From: Halanaerobiales bacterium
GTDB lineage: Bacteria; Bacillota_F; Halanaerobiia; DY22613
Reading direction: 5' to 3'
Assembly (NCBI GenBank): GCA_023128035.1
Contig: JAGMES010000006.1
Span: 5,318-69,317, forward strand
Length of the DNA: 64,000 nucleotides
Each line of letters starts with the position of its first letter. Position 1 is the first letter of the stretch. Both the position numbers and the translations under genes were made by a program. The notes below the pieces were generated by a model. That model was not told the origin of the DNA, ran no database searches, and was given only the letters and a program-made list of their open reading frames with translations. This document shows positions 17,531-25,947 of this stretch, in pieces.

Positions 17531-17608
17531 AGTCGCACAAGAGCTCACATACCGTATATAATACTGAATTGACGGTTTCACTACTATATACGGTATGTGA
17601 GTGTGACT
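17531..17608. repeat. Inverted repeat with perfect 17-bp arms
   Basis: Arms CTCACATACCGTATATA (from 17543) and TATATACGGTATGTGAG (to about 17601) are exact complements around a 24-nt loop. Weaker pairing (AGTCGCACA/TGTGACT) extends outward. It directly abuts the broken metallopeptidase gene and could be a tiny transposable-element remnant or an operator. No ORF of its own is convincing. Confidence 0.6.
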
Positions 17609-18541
17609 ATCCCTTATTGGTTCGCCAATTAGAGATTCTACATAACTATTACCTACAGCATCAAATAGAGCCTGAAACAATTAAACAAATTGGTCAAGAA
17701 GTCGCTCCAATTCTTTAGCAATCAAGATATAGTCGAACTTAGCAAAAAATATTATTCAGGAATCGGTTTAGAAGTGGATGATATATTAGGACGGAGTGAT
17801 CTTTACGAGCGGGAAGGCAAAGACCAACATGCCTTTTGTATCCATATTAACGGTGAAGGAGATGTACGTATTCTTTGTAATATCAGAAACAATGAAAGCT
17901 GGATGGACACTACCTTACACGAACTAGGACATGGAGTATATGATAAATATTTAGACTTCGACCTCCCCTACACTCTGCGCGAACCAGCCCATATGTTTAC
18001 CACAGAAGCTATAGCAATGATGTTTGGTAAACTTTCTCACAATCCTGAATGGTTAAAAGAAATTGCAAATGCAAATCCAGAACTTATAGATAATTTTAAA
18101 GAACAGATTCTCTGGACTGAACAATTAGCTATGCTAATCTTTATCCGCTGGGGGCTTGTCATGGTTTACTTTGAACGTAGCCTTTATAAAAATCCAGATC
18201 AAGATCTAAATAGCCTCTGGTGGAATTTAGTAGAAGAATTACAACTTATCAAGCACCCAGAAGGTCGAAATCAAACTGATTGGCCTGCCAAAGTCCATCT
18301 AGGTAGTTTTCCTGTATATTATCATAATTACATACTAGGTTACTTAGCAGCCTAGCAAATCGAAACTGCTATCAAAGATTCTCTTCAGATTCCTCACATC
18401 ATCAATGATAAGAGAATTGGTTCTTTTCTGATTGAAAAAGTGTTTAAACCTGGAGCAAAATATTATTGGAATGATATGTTAGAAAAAGCAACGGGACATC
18501 GCTTAACCCCTGAGTTTGCTGTTCAAATTTTTAATAATTAA
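17605..18541 (+). pseudogene. M2/M3-type zinc metallopeptidase pseudogene
   Basis: Remnant of a peptidase normally above 500 residues. One frame gives a piece of the N-terminal region (PLLVRQLEILHNYYLQHQIE, from about 17611). After a frame change near 17700 another frame gives the catalytic part: zinc motif HELGHGVYD (about 17920) and the third-ligand region EPAHMFTTEAIAMMFG. An amber codon at 18353-18355 interrupts the C-terminus, which then continues in frame (QIETAIKDSLQIPH to LTPEFAVQIFNN) to TAA at 18539. A start codon, most of the N-terminal domain and frame integrity are lost, so it is not functional as one protein. The 5' side ends at the inverted repeat. Confidence 0.85.
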
Positions 18542-18550
18542 AACAATGTA

Positions 18551-18600
18551 AAAAGGATGATATAATAATCTTCTTAAGAAGATTATTATATCACCCTTTT
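18551..18600. terminator. 36-bp perfect palindrome, bidirectional terminator
   Basis: Positions 18558-18593 form a perfect palindrome centred on CTTAAG, flanked by AAAAAGG and CCTTTT. It lies between the convergent peptidase remnant and the SPOCS gene and can terminate both. Confidence 0.8.
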
Positions 18601-18611
18601 ATCTTAAACAG

Positions 18612-19124
18612 TTATCTACAAATTTGGTTATGACTGAGCACATTTGTGTTACAAACTTTCAATTGACGTTGAACATATTTGCTTACTTTAATCTTAATTT
18701 CAAAGACTACTTTCTCAGCCAAAGTGTTTGGATCAATCAAATCATAATCTGTCTCTGCTAAAATCAGCTTATTCTGGAATTCTAATTCGAATTTAGGATC
18801 TACACCTGGAATCTCAGCAACTGCGGTAAATGGGATTCTGACAAATTGACACCTTACATCTCCATCAGTATCACAATAAATGATCCGCTTGCAGATAATC
18901 CCTTGCTTAACAACTTTATCAGTGAAAGCATGATCAGTAGTGTCGACTAATTCAAAATCTATTTCAATGATTTCCCTAGCAGGACGCTCAAGCGCATCTA
19001 CAGTATCAGATACTACCTGAACTGTTTCTTCTCCAATAACTTTTAATAGCTTAAATTTTTCGCAACTAAACAAAGGCTGTATCTTTTTTGTGTGTTTAAA
19101 ATTTTTATCTTTTTTATAACTCAT
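18612..19124 (-). CDS. SPOCS-domain (DUF3794) protein
   Basis: Protein of 170 residues with one SPOCS/DUF3794 module (about 65-155; VVKQGIICKRIIYCDTDGDV, then RIPFTAVAEIPG). The domain occurs in spore-coat proteins such as SipL and in many secreted or coat-associated clostridial proteins, often together with LysM, which is absent here. The N-terminus is basic (YKKDKNFKHTKK) with no signal peptide. It is probably a spore coat or morphogenetic protein; this is inferred from the domain. GAGGAG precedes the ATG and the gene stands alone. Confidence 0.75.
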   Translation of the reverse strand: MSYKKDKNFKHTKKIQPLFSCEKFKLLKVIGEETVQVVSDTVDALERPAREIIEIDFELVDTTDHAFTDKVVKQGIICKRIIYCDTDGDVRCQFVRIPFTAVAEIPGVDPKFELEFQNKLILAETDYDLIDPNTLAEKVVFEIKIKVSKYVQRQLKVCNTNVLSHNQICR

Positions 19125-19247
19125 ATTTTTTTAGCTCCTCTTTAATTTTTTTAAAAAATCAGATTTGAATTATATGGCCTTTCTCTATTAAGGCCTAGTA
19201 TAAAATATGAGTCATAAGTATAAAATGTTACCCAATTTTATTCATTA

Positions 19248-19976
19248 CTAAAATTCAGGAATTGGAGGTATTTGTAATTTATGCAAACTACGTGCATGTA
19301 AACGATCTACTATCTCTTTAACTCCTGGCTCTGCTTCTCCAGTTAGTATATAGTGATCTAATTCCTCATAGGTTACTCCCATCTCTTTCTCATCGGTCTG
19401 ATTATCCCATAGACCTGCAGAAGGTGCCTTAGTTATAATTTTTTCAGGTATATCTAGATGACGAGCTAGTTCTCTGACCTGCATTTTGACAAGATTACCC
19501 AATGGTGTGATATCTATTCCACCATCACCATATTTGGTGAAATACCCTATTTTCAATTCACTTCGATTGTCTGTACCCACTACTAAAGAATTATGTAAAC
19601 TTGCAAAATAATAAAGGGTAGTCATCCGTAAACGAGGCTTAATATTAGCTATAGTTAAACTATCTTGAGGCAATTGATCTATATTTCCAAAGGTTTCTTT
19701 TAAAGCATCAAAGGGTTTTTCCAGATTTACCACCTGGAAAGGAATATCATAAGCTTCTGCTAGCAATTTGGCATCTTCAGCATCCTGTGGATTGCTATAA
19801 CAAGGCATAATAATTCCCAACATATTTTCAGGAAAAGCTTTCTTACAAAGAACAGCAGTTACAGCTGAATCTATACCACCACTCAATCCCACTATAGTTC
19901 CTTTTGCATTTGCATTTAAAACTTGATTTCTAATCCACTCTACCAACTTTTCCGTAAGTTTCTGATAATCTTTCAA
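19248..19976 (-). CDS. nadE: NAD+ synthetase, ammonia-dependent
   Basis: Adenylates and amidates nicotinic acid adenine dinucleotide to NAD+, using ammonia. The ATP-pyrophosphatase loop GLSGGIDSAV lies near residue 28 and VVGTDNRSELKIGYFTKYGD near 130, both diagnostic for NadE; there is no glutaminase domain. Length about 242 residues, normal for the ammonia-dependent form. I choose TTG at 19976, nine nt after GGAGG; a longer in-frame reading to ATG 20012 would swallow that site. NAD supply fits the NAD-linked hydrogenase nearby, though the genes are not in one operon. Confidence 0.9.
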   Translation of the reverse strand: MKDYQKLTEKLVEWIRNQVLNANAKGTIVGLSGGIDSAVTAVLCKKAFPENMLGIIMPCYSNPQDAEDAKLLAEAYDIPFQVVNLEKPFDALKETFGNIDQLPQDSLTIANIKPRLRMTTLYYFASLHNSLVVGTDNRSELKIGYFTKYGDGGIDITPLGNLVKMQVRELARHLDIPEKIITKAPSAGLWDNQTDEKEMGVTYEELDHYILTGEAEPGVKEIVDRLHARSLHKLQIPPIPEF

Positions 19977-20042
19977 CTCCAAAATCCTCCTATCCTTCAA
20001 ATTTACTCTCATTGTAGCATTCTTCTTTTGTATATGCAAGAA

Positions 20043-20074
20043 AAAAGACAACCCATCACTAAGGGTTATCTTTA
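20043..20074 (-). terminator. Terminator of spoVT
   Basis: Hairpin AAGATAACCC/GGGTTGTCTT with one wobble, followed by a T run on the minus strand, about 60 nt past the spoVT stop. Confidence 0.75.
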
Positions 20075-20135
20075 ACAACATTTTCGTATGGGAATAAATC
20101 CATCTTCTTCTGTAAGTAAAGACCAGATTGTTTTA

Positions 20136-20666
20136 TCAGACACGAGCTTGTTTTGCCAAAATACTAGCAGCCGTTTTTGCAATGGTAGCTTCATAATCTC
20201 CCATTGTTTTATCACAAGAAGAGAGCAGTACAGCACCGAAAACATCTCCATGTCGAATAATTGGACTGATAATTGCTGATTTTATAGAACAATTCTGATG
20301 TTCACAACCTTTACAGATTTCCTCAGATTTAGCTTCTTTAATCACAAGCATTTTTCGCTGTTCTAATGCATCGAGAGGGCCTTTGCCCAACCTATAATTG
20401 AGATTGTCAGTAGAAGAAGCTATTACCCTTTCAGTATCAACAATCATAGCATCACACTCTGTAGTTTGAGAAAGTGTTTTTACATAGTCATCAAGTTGTT
20501 CAATCTCTGCTAATGGAGAATACTTTTTCAAAATAACTTTTCCCTTACGATCAACGAAAATTTCTAGATTTGTTCCTTCGGCAATATTCAAATTTTTTCT
20601 AAGTTCCTTTGGGATTACAACTCGACCTAAATTGTCTATCTTTCTAACAATTCCAGTTGCTTTCAT
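20136..20666 (-). CDS. spoVT: Stage V sporulation regulator SpoVT
   Basis: AbrB-type swapped-hairpin DNA-binding domain at 1-50 (MKATGIVRKIDNLGRVVIPK) followed by a GAF-like domain (about 56-176; CKGCEHQNCSIKSAI, then GDVFGAVLLSS). Length 176 residues, matching SpoVT, which tunes sigma-G-dependent genes in the forespore and affects germination receptors. The germinant receptor operon at 30-33.6 kb is a plausible target. A GGAGG site precedes the ATG. I could not identify a clear sigma-G promoter. Confidence 0.95.
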   Translation of the reverse strand: MKATGIVRKIDNLGRVVIPKELRKNLNIAEGTNLEIFVDRKGKVILKKYSPLAEIEQLDDYVKTLSQTTECDAMIVDTERVIASSTDNLNYRLGKGPLDALEQRKMLVIKEAKSEEICKGCEHQNCSIKSAIISPIIRHGDVFGAVLLSSCDKTMGDYEATIAKTAASILAKQARV

Positions 20667-20749
20667 AGTTTCGCCTCCTTATTCATATTTTACTCTCTTT
20701 TTTTCATTTCTATACCTTTACCTCTAAAGGAAAGATTTGCTCCTTTATG

Positions 20750-20778
20750 TTGACTCCATATGGCGAATAAGATATAAT
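20750..20778 (+). promoter_or_regulatory. Promoter of lipoprotein/barrel operon
   Basis: TTGACT (20750-20755) and TATAAT (20773-20778) with 17-nt spacing, a strong vegetative promoter about 85 nt before the coding region. Confidence 0.85.
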
Positions 20779-20801
20779 TTAGTTAACGAGTTAATATTTA
20801 T

Positions 20802-20832
20802 GGACAGATTTTCTTTTATGTAAAATCTGTCC
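20802..20832 (+). promoter_or_regulatory. Leader hairpin before lipoprotein gene
   Basis: Perfect 11-bp stem GGACAGATTTT/AAAATCTGTCC with a 9-nt loop, inside the 5' leader and ending 11 nt before the AAAGGAG site. No U run follows, so it is not a terminator. It may stabilise the mRNA or be a protein-binding site. Confidence 0.55.
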
Positions 20833-20863
20833 AAAATCTTATTAAAGGAGTGATTATAAGTAA

Positions 20864-22960
20864 ATGAAAATTCGCAAACTTGTTCCAATCCTCTTCCTTA
20901 TTGTATTGTTTTTGACTGGCTGTAATTTAATACCAAACCTTAAAGATTTTGATGAAGTAACTCCTCCAACTTGGGATGTTGCTGTACAAATCCCTTTAAT
21001 CAAAGCCTGGGGAAATTTAGGCGATGCAGTGGCTGACGCAGATCTACCTGATGGACTTATAGTAAATGAAGATACCAATATATATACTTTTACATTCTCA
21101 ACAGGAGATGACCCTGATCTTGATTTAAAAGTACCACTTCCAGAATTAACAGTAGATAGTAGTGCTCTATCGTTTGATGCATTTAATTGGAGTCAAGGTG
21201 CTATCAGCATTAATGCTGGAATTGCCGATATTAATTTGAATAATAGTATCAATGATGATCAGGATAATCTAATGCCTCCCACAGATATAACTTTTGATTA
21301 TTTCACAAAACAGGGAATATATATTCAAGCTCCTTTTGAAAGAGCAAAATTATCTAATGCCCCTACTAATAAAGTGGACTTTTCATTAGATACAGATGAG
21401 CCATTTGATAAAATTATTATTACCCTAAAAGATAAAGAGGGTAACCAAGTAGGTACTAATACCATTGAATTTGTAAATTTAGGAGATCCTGATAAAGTTA
21501 GTATGGATCATCAACATTTAACTGGATCCATCTTACTAGCTGAATCTGACATTCCAAAAGAGATGAACTTTGAAGTTATCTTAACAGCTCACAGTACTCA
21601 AGCTAATATCGATCTTACTTTACACATTAGTGATCAGTTAGAAATTGTTGAGGTTGAAGGATTTAATTTTGATGATCTAGATTTTTCAGAAATTAATTTT
21701 TCTTCTATCAAACCTTTAGGAGCTTTGATAGGAATTAATGAAGTTACAATAGAATCTGGAAAAATTTATCTTAACGAAAATACTGTCATGGCTGATAAAA
21801 GTACCGATAACAATAAATTGCCATTCCGAATCCAGGAATTTTACTTGGGTAACATAAAACTAATGAAAAATGACGAAAATAGGCGATATATTGATCTTAG
21901 TGGAGTAACTCTCTCTCCAGAATCTGAAATTACTGTTGATATTCAATTTGAAGATACTTTCATTTATGATGTCTGGGATGATGTCAACAACGAAATAAAA
22001 CCATATGAGTATAATCTAGGTTTTTCAATGACTGATATTAAAGCAAAATCTATTTCAGGTGATATCTCTGATCTCATACCTGATCCATATCCAGATACGC
22101 CAGATTGGGACTTCCAATTGGAAGAGATAGGTACTGGAATTGTTGAAATACCTATACCAGAAGAATATCAAGATGTTTCTATAGGTTTGAAAGACATCTT
22201 CTTAAACTTGAACATTGATAATCAGACAAGTTTTGTAGGGAACCTTACTATGTCTTTAAAAACATTTGAAGACGCAGAAGGTCTAGTACCGCTAAAAGAT
22301 GAAAATGACGAAAATATGGAAGCTAATTTTTCACTAAATCTTGAAGCAAGAAATGAATTGGATTTCAGCCTTGGAGAAGAAGAAGATTATCAAAAATTCA
22401 TCGATATCATCAATTCCAAACCAGCATATGTTTCCTTCGGGATTTCAGGTGGACTTAGTTTAAGTAAAGATTTCTATATTACATCAGATGATTATATTCT
22501 TCCAAGTGGTTCTGTCGAACTTCCATTAGCCTTAACAATTCCATCAGATGGTTTAGAAATCTCCGATGTGATTAGCGAAGAGATTACTTTAGAAGTAGAT
22601 CAACGTGATCTAATCGATCAAGTCTCTGAATTTATTGAAGAAGTAAGTCTACACATCAAATATACTAATGACACTTCTTTTGGATTAGGTGCACGCTTTA
22701 CATTCTCCACACCTGAAGGAACCCTTATTCCAATTGAAACAATTCTTCACCCATCTCGTGAAGATGAAGTAGTCTTTAAGATAGATACAGCATTAACTGA
22801 TGTTTTAGCCAACGAAACAGGTTTTGAAGTAACTGTTGATATTATTATCCCAAATGAAAGTGATACAGATCATGTTGTTAATTTACAACCTACTGATTCA
22901 ATTAAATGTACAATATGGATAGATGGAAAAATAAATGTTCATGTACCAGAAAATCTTTAA
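20864..22960 (+). CDS. Large exported lipoprotein of unknown function
   Basis: Protein of 698 residues. The N-terminus is a lipoprotein signal (LVPILFLIVLFLTGC, lipobox LTGC at about 17-20). The mature part is acidic and beta-rich, with repeated stretches resembling immunoglobulin-like or beta-sandwich modules (for example LTGSILLAESDIPKEMNFEV near 220 and VSLHIKYTNDTSFGLGARFT near 590). I do not recognise a family. The strong promoter, leader hairpin and the 13-nt gap to a probable outer-membrane barrel gene suggest an abundant envelope protein acting with that neighbour, perhaps as a surface or periplasmic scaffold; this role is inferred. Confidence 0.8.
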   Translation: MKIRKLVPILFLIVLFLTGCNLIPNLKDFDEVTPPTWDVAVQIPLIKAWGNLGDAVADADLPDGLIVNEDTNIYTFTFSTGDDPDLDLKVPLPELTVDSSALSFDAFNWSQGAISINAGIADINLNNSINDDQDNLMPPTDITFDYFTKQGIYIQAPFERAKLSNAPTNKVDFSLDTDEPFDKIIITLKDKEGNQVGTNTIEFVNLGDPDKVSMDHQHLTGSILLAESDIPKEMNFEVILTAHSTQANIDLTLHISDQLEIVEVEGFNFDDLDFSEINFSSIKPLGALIGINEVTIESGKIYLNENTVMADKSTDNNKLPFRIQEFYLGNIKLMKNDENRRYIDLSGVTLSPESEITVDIQFEDTFIYDVWDDVNNEIKPYEYNLGFSMTDIKAKSISGDISDLIPDPYPDTPDWDFQLEEIGTGIVEIPIPEEYQDVSIGLKDIFLNLNIDNQTSFVGNLTMSLKTFEDAEGLVPLKDENDENMEANFSLNLEARNELDFSLGEEEDYQKFIDIINSKPAYVSFGISGGLSLSKDFYITSDDYILPSGSVELPLALTIPSDGLEISDVISEEITLEVDQRDLIDQVSEFIEEVSLHIKYTNDTSFGLGARFTFSTPEGTLIPIETILHPSREDEVVFKIDTALTDVLANETGFEVTVDIIIPNESDTDHVVNLQPTDSIKCTIWIDGKINVHVPENL

Positions 22961-22973
22961 AGGAGGGGCTTGA

Positions 22974-24335
22974 ATGAAAAAAATATCAATTTTACTTAGT
23001 TTGTTATTGGTAGTCACTATCTTTTCTGGGAGCGTTCAAGCTTCGGCTGATGTAAAAGCTATGGGGAACGCTCCAGGCGCTGCTGCTACAGGAGATAATG
23101 GCATTGATTGGAATCCGGCAGCAATCAATGTAGATAACGGCATGTTCTCTTTAGATCTACTTATTCTAGATACCACTCTATGGACAAACTCTTTAGGAGT
23201 TTATGATATCTTAGAATACGGTGGACTTGTTGAAGGCTCTGACTCAAATTGGAATGAAGAAGAGATCAACTATCTTTTGGATGCCATTCCATCCTCTGGA
23301 TTTAGTATAAATGCAGATCATACAACTCGAGCCAAAATAATAATTGGCCCAGTAGGAATTTCAACAGGTGTTACTGGTCATGTAAGAGGCAGATTAGATA
23401 AGGATCTATTTAATCTACTCCTTAAGGGAAACATGGATTATGTTAATTTAAATGGTGAAGAAGAAACAGAACCATCCAATCTCTTAGACCTTACTGATAC
23501 CGAAGCCTATGTTATGGCAACTGCAGATGCAGGTTTATCTTTCAGCTTACCATTGCATAAGTATTTTAACGTTACTGATTACTTTGATGAACTTTATGCA
23601 GGAAGTACATTACACGTAGTTGCTGGAGGATATGCCAAGACGTTTCTTACAGATGATACTAAGTTTTATCTTGGATATGGTGAAGCCGATGGAAATGTGC
23701 AGATCATAGATATCCGTTTTGCAGATAATAAACTTATTAAAGAAAAAATGGCTGAACTTGAAGACGGTGAGATGTATCCATTAATCAAGGCGATTTATAC
23801 ATCTGACTCATCTCATCTAGGCCTTGGTTCTGCTGTAGATTTTGGCCTACTTGCACGAAAAGATAATTGGACTTTCGGAATCAGCGCCATGAATATTGGT
23901 TCCATCAAATTTAATGAGTATAATACTATTGAATATGGTCTAGTTAAAGATGATAATCCTGATAACCCTATAGGCGGAAACCTTACTTCTGAACCTGTTT
24001 ATGGAACAGGAACCGAAGAAATTGTAGAGAAACTACCATCTAAAATTAATATCGGCGCATCATATAAATTAGATCGGTGGCTTTTACTTGGTGTTCAAGC
24101 ATCCAGAACCAATGTTGCGAAAGGTTTGAGTTATTCTGAAATAGGAGCAGGATTAGAGTTTAATCCAATTTGGGTTCTTCCAATGCGTGTTGGAATTATC
24201 CACTCTTTCGCTAAGAATAGCAACACCCTTACAGGGGGATTTGGACTACATTTTGGACCATTTAAAACAGACATAACTGGAGCTGTAGATACAAAGAGTG
24301 TTTCTATCGGATTAAATACATCTCTAGAATTTTAG
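22974..24335 (+). CDS. Probable outer-membrane beta-barrel protein (DUF5723-like)
   Basis: Exported protein of 453 residues. Signal peptide about 1-24 ending VQASA, then DVKAMGNAPGAAATGDNGID and WNPAAI, the opening typical of TraF/PorV/DUF5723-like barrels (aligned with the family from memory). Many alternating amphipathic strands follow (WTFGISAMNIGSIKF, WLLLGVQASRTNVAKG). The last strand ends SVSIGLNTSLEF with a terminal Phe, as needed for insertion by the BAM machinery. Such a protein in an endospore former implies a diderm Firmicute. GGAGGGG precedes the ATG. Probably co-transcribed with the lipoprotein and stopped by the terminator just after it. Confidence 0.75.
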   Translation: MKKISILLSLLLVVTIFSGSVQASADVKAMGNAPGAAATGDNGIDWNPAAINVDNGMFSLDLLILDTTLWTNSLGVYDILEYGGLVEGSDSNWNEEEINYLLDAIPSSGFSINADHTTRAKIIIGPVGISTGVTGHVRGRLDKDLFNLLLKGNMDYVNLNGEEETEPSNLLDLTDTEAYVMATADAGLSFSLPLHKYFNVTDYFDELYAGSTLHVVAGGYAKTFLTDDTKFYLGYGEADGNVQIIDIRFADNKLIKEKMAELEDGEMYPLIKAIYTSDSSHLGLGSAVDFGLLARKDNWTFGISAMNIGSIKFNEYNTIEYGLVKDDNPDNPIGGNLTSEPVYGTGTEEIVEKLPSKINIGASYKLDRWLLLGVQASRTNVAKGLSYSEIGAGLEFNPIWVLPMRVGIIHSFAKNSNTLTGGFGLHFGPFKTDITGAVDTKSVSIGLNTSLEF

Positions 24336-24340
24336 AAAAA

Positions 24341-24370
24341 AACAAGCCTGGAAAATTTCCAGGCTTGTTT
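24341..24370. terminator. Bidirectional terminator
   Basis: Perfect 14-bp stem AACAAGCCTGGAAA/TTTCCAGGCTTGTT with A and T tracts on both sides, between the convergent barrel gene and the TPR gene. Confidence 0.93.
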
Positions 24371-24379
24371 CATTTTTAT

Positions 24380-25366
24380 CTATTCTCCATAAGGATCAAC
24401 ATAATTAATATAAAACTTATACTGTTCATAGTAAACTTCGGCACGACTTCGATCAATAGCTACAAAAAGTTTATAAAGTTGAAGACTAGTTTGTACCACT
24501 TCTGGGTATGCTTCTATTTCCAGAAAACCAAAAAGAGCTGTCTGTAAAAAAGAATGAGCATTACTAATATCACCTTTTTTCATGTATAATAAACCAAGGA
24601 TAAATATTGAATTAGAAATCTCATGAAAATCCTTAAACTTAACAAGAATTTTCTGAGCATTAGTAATTAATTCAAGTGCTTCATCGAAGTTACCCAATTC
24701 TATCTTAGTTTTAGCAATCTCACAACAAGTTTGTGCCTGAGATAAAGGGTCATTTACTAATGACAAAGCATTATCAAATAACTCCAAAGCCTTACCATAC
24801 TTCCCAAGAGCATGATAAATCATTCCCATATTTCTTAAAATTCCCTGTTTACGTTTTTTATAATTCTCATCGGTTAAAACCAATGCTTTTGTCAAGTACT
24901 CTAAAGCTTTATCTAAACATTCTCTCTCTGTAAACCTATGTAGATACCAATAAAGAACACCCAAGTTATTATAAGCTTTAGTCTTTGCTTCTTTCGAATC
25001 AAAAGCTGCTACTTTTTTATATAATTCAATAGCTTTACTATAATACCCTAATTGTCCCATCGAAACTCCTTTACGAATCAATACAGAAATATATTCTGAA
25101 TCAATTAGCTCATCTTTGTAATGAGCAATTGTCTCATCATAATACTTTATCGCTGTTTTATAATCATGGAGTAAATAATAACAATCAGCAATTTTTTGTT
25201 TAATTTGGCCTGTTGTTATAAGGCCAGTATATTTAGTTAAAGGGAGAGCTTGAAAATATTCTTCGATAGCATCACGGTAATTTCTCGCTGCTCTATATTG
25301 CTCTGCTAAATCTAAATGATGATTAAATGCTTGTACAATATCATTCCGGGTAAACTCTACTACCAC
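24380..25366 (-). CDS. TPR-repeat protein
   Basis: Soluble helical protein of 328 residues made of about seven tetratricopeptide repeats (for example YRAARNYRDAIEEYFQAL near 25, KAYNNLGVLYWYLHRF near 135, ALGKYGKALELFDNALSLVN near 190). No helix-turn-helix or signal peptide is present, so it is a cytoplasmic scaffold or Rap-like regulator at most. The start is GTG at 25366 after a G-rich site (GGGGGGGTGGAG). A short secreted peptide gene lies upstream on the same strand but is separated by its own terminator. Function unknown. Confidence 0.8.
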   Translation of the reverse strand: MVVEFTRNDIVQAFNHHLDLAEQYRAARNYRDAIEEYFQALPLTKYTGLITTGQIKQKIADCYYLLHDYKTAIKYYDETIAHYKDELIDSEYISVLIRKGVSMGQLGYYSKAIELYKKVAAFDSKEAKTKAYNNLGVLYWYLHRFTERECLDKALEYLTKALVLTDENYKKRKQGILRNMGMIYHALGKYGKALELFDNALSLVNDPLSQAQTCCEIAKTKIELGNFDEALELITNAQKILVKFKDFHEISNSIFILGLLYMKKGDISNAHSFLQTALFGFLEIEAYPEVVQTSLQLYKLFVAIDRSRAEVYYEQYKFYINYVDPYGE

Positions 25367-25504
25367 TTCTCCACCCCCCCAGTTAGTCTTTTCTTAATTA
25401 TACCTCAAAAGATTACTAAAATCAAGAAAATTTGTAACTCTCAAGTATGACACAAAAAGGTATAATATTTGGGGGATTTTGAACGTAAAAAATAAAAAAT
25501 CAGA

Positions 25505-25528
25505 AAAAAAATACACCTAAAGGTGTAA
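25505..25528 (-). terminator. Terminator of small secreted peptide gene
   Basis: Stem TACACCT/AGGTGTA followed by eight T residues on the minus strand, about 33 nt past the stop codon of the 54-codon gene. Confidence 0.88.
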
Positions 25529-25560
25529 AATATACTACATTAGTTTTTCCTTAAAGGAAA

Positions 25561-25725
25561 TTAGTCTTCCCAATAAGGTCCAAGATTAAGCAAACTGCCT
25601 GTGTCACCTGTAATAGTTATCCCAGGTTCACTAGAAGTATCTGCCTTAACCCCAGTTGTAAATACAAAACTACTCGACAACGACACCAACAATACTACTA
25701 ATAAAATTACCCCTAATTTTTTCAC
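25561..25725 (-). CDS. Small exported peptide, 54 residues
   Basis: Starts at GTG with GAGGAG directly upstream. The translation opens MKKLGVILLVVLLVSLSSSF, a classic signal peptide, with a likely cleavage after VKA (about residue 28). It leaves a 26-residue acidic peptide containing EPGITITGDTGSLL and ending LGPYWED. It has its own ribosome site and a strong terminator, so it is a real monocistronic gene although very short. I recognise no family. It may be a secreted signal or surface peptide; its closeness to a TPR protein recalls Rap-Phr pairs, but order and separate transcription make that link weak. Confidence 0.7.
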   Translation of the reverse strand: MKKLGVILLVVLLVSLSSSFVFTTGVKADTSSEPGITITGDTGSLLNLGPYWED

Positions 25726-25895
25726 TCCTCAATCCCCCCTCTAGGATTATATATAAATTATAACACAAAACCAGAAAAATTTCAAGAATTATTTGTAATT
25801 ATGGGAGAAAAATTCTTTATAAGAATTTTTTGATTGCATAATAAAGTTTTTTTCATTCCTTTCTTTATAAGGAAACATTTCTACTAAAATTTTTT

Positions 25896-25929
25896 TAAAA
25901 AAATACCGTTCCTTTCGGAACGGTATTTT
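25896..25929 (-). terminator. Terminator of BMP-family gene
   Basis: Perfect stem AAAATACCGTTCC/GGAACGGTATTTT with loop TTTC, 20 nt past the stop codon. The rest of the gap to the peptide gene holds nothing I can identify. Confidence 0.92.
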
Positions 25930-25947
25930 CTAATAATACAATTTAAA

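Noticed and set aside
17492..17680. A 62-codon open frame through the inverted repeat.
   Set aside because: No ribosome site, no similarity, and it runs antisense to the peptidase remnant.
18353..18355. In-frame TAG codons in the peptidase, IS4 transposase and TnpB, possibly read as an amino acid (pyrrolysine recoding is known in the Halanaerobiales relative Acetohalobium).
   Set aside because: All three genes carry other lesions (frameshifts, large deletions), and the TAGs sit where Gln or Leu is expected, so decay explains them better.
24380..25725. A Rap-Phr quorum-sensing pair (TPR protein plus secreted peptide).
   Set aside because: Peptide gene is upstream with its own strong terminator, and the TPR protein lacks recognisable Rap features. 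Kept only as a possibility.
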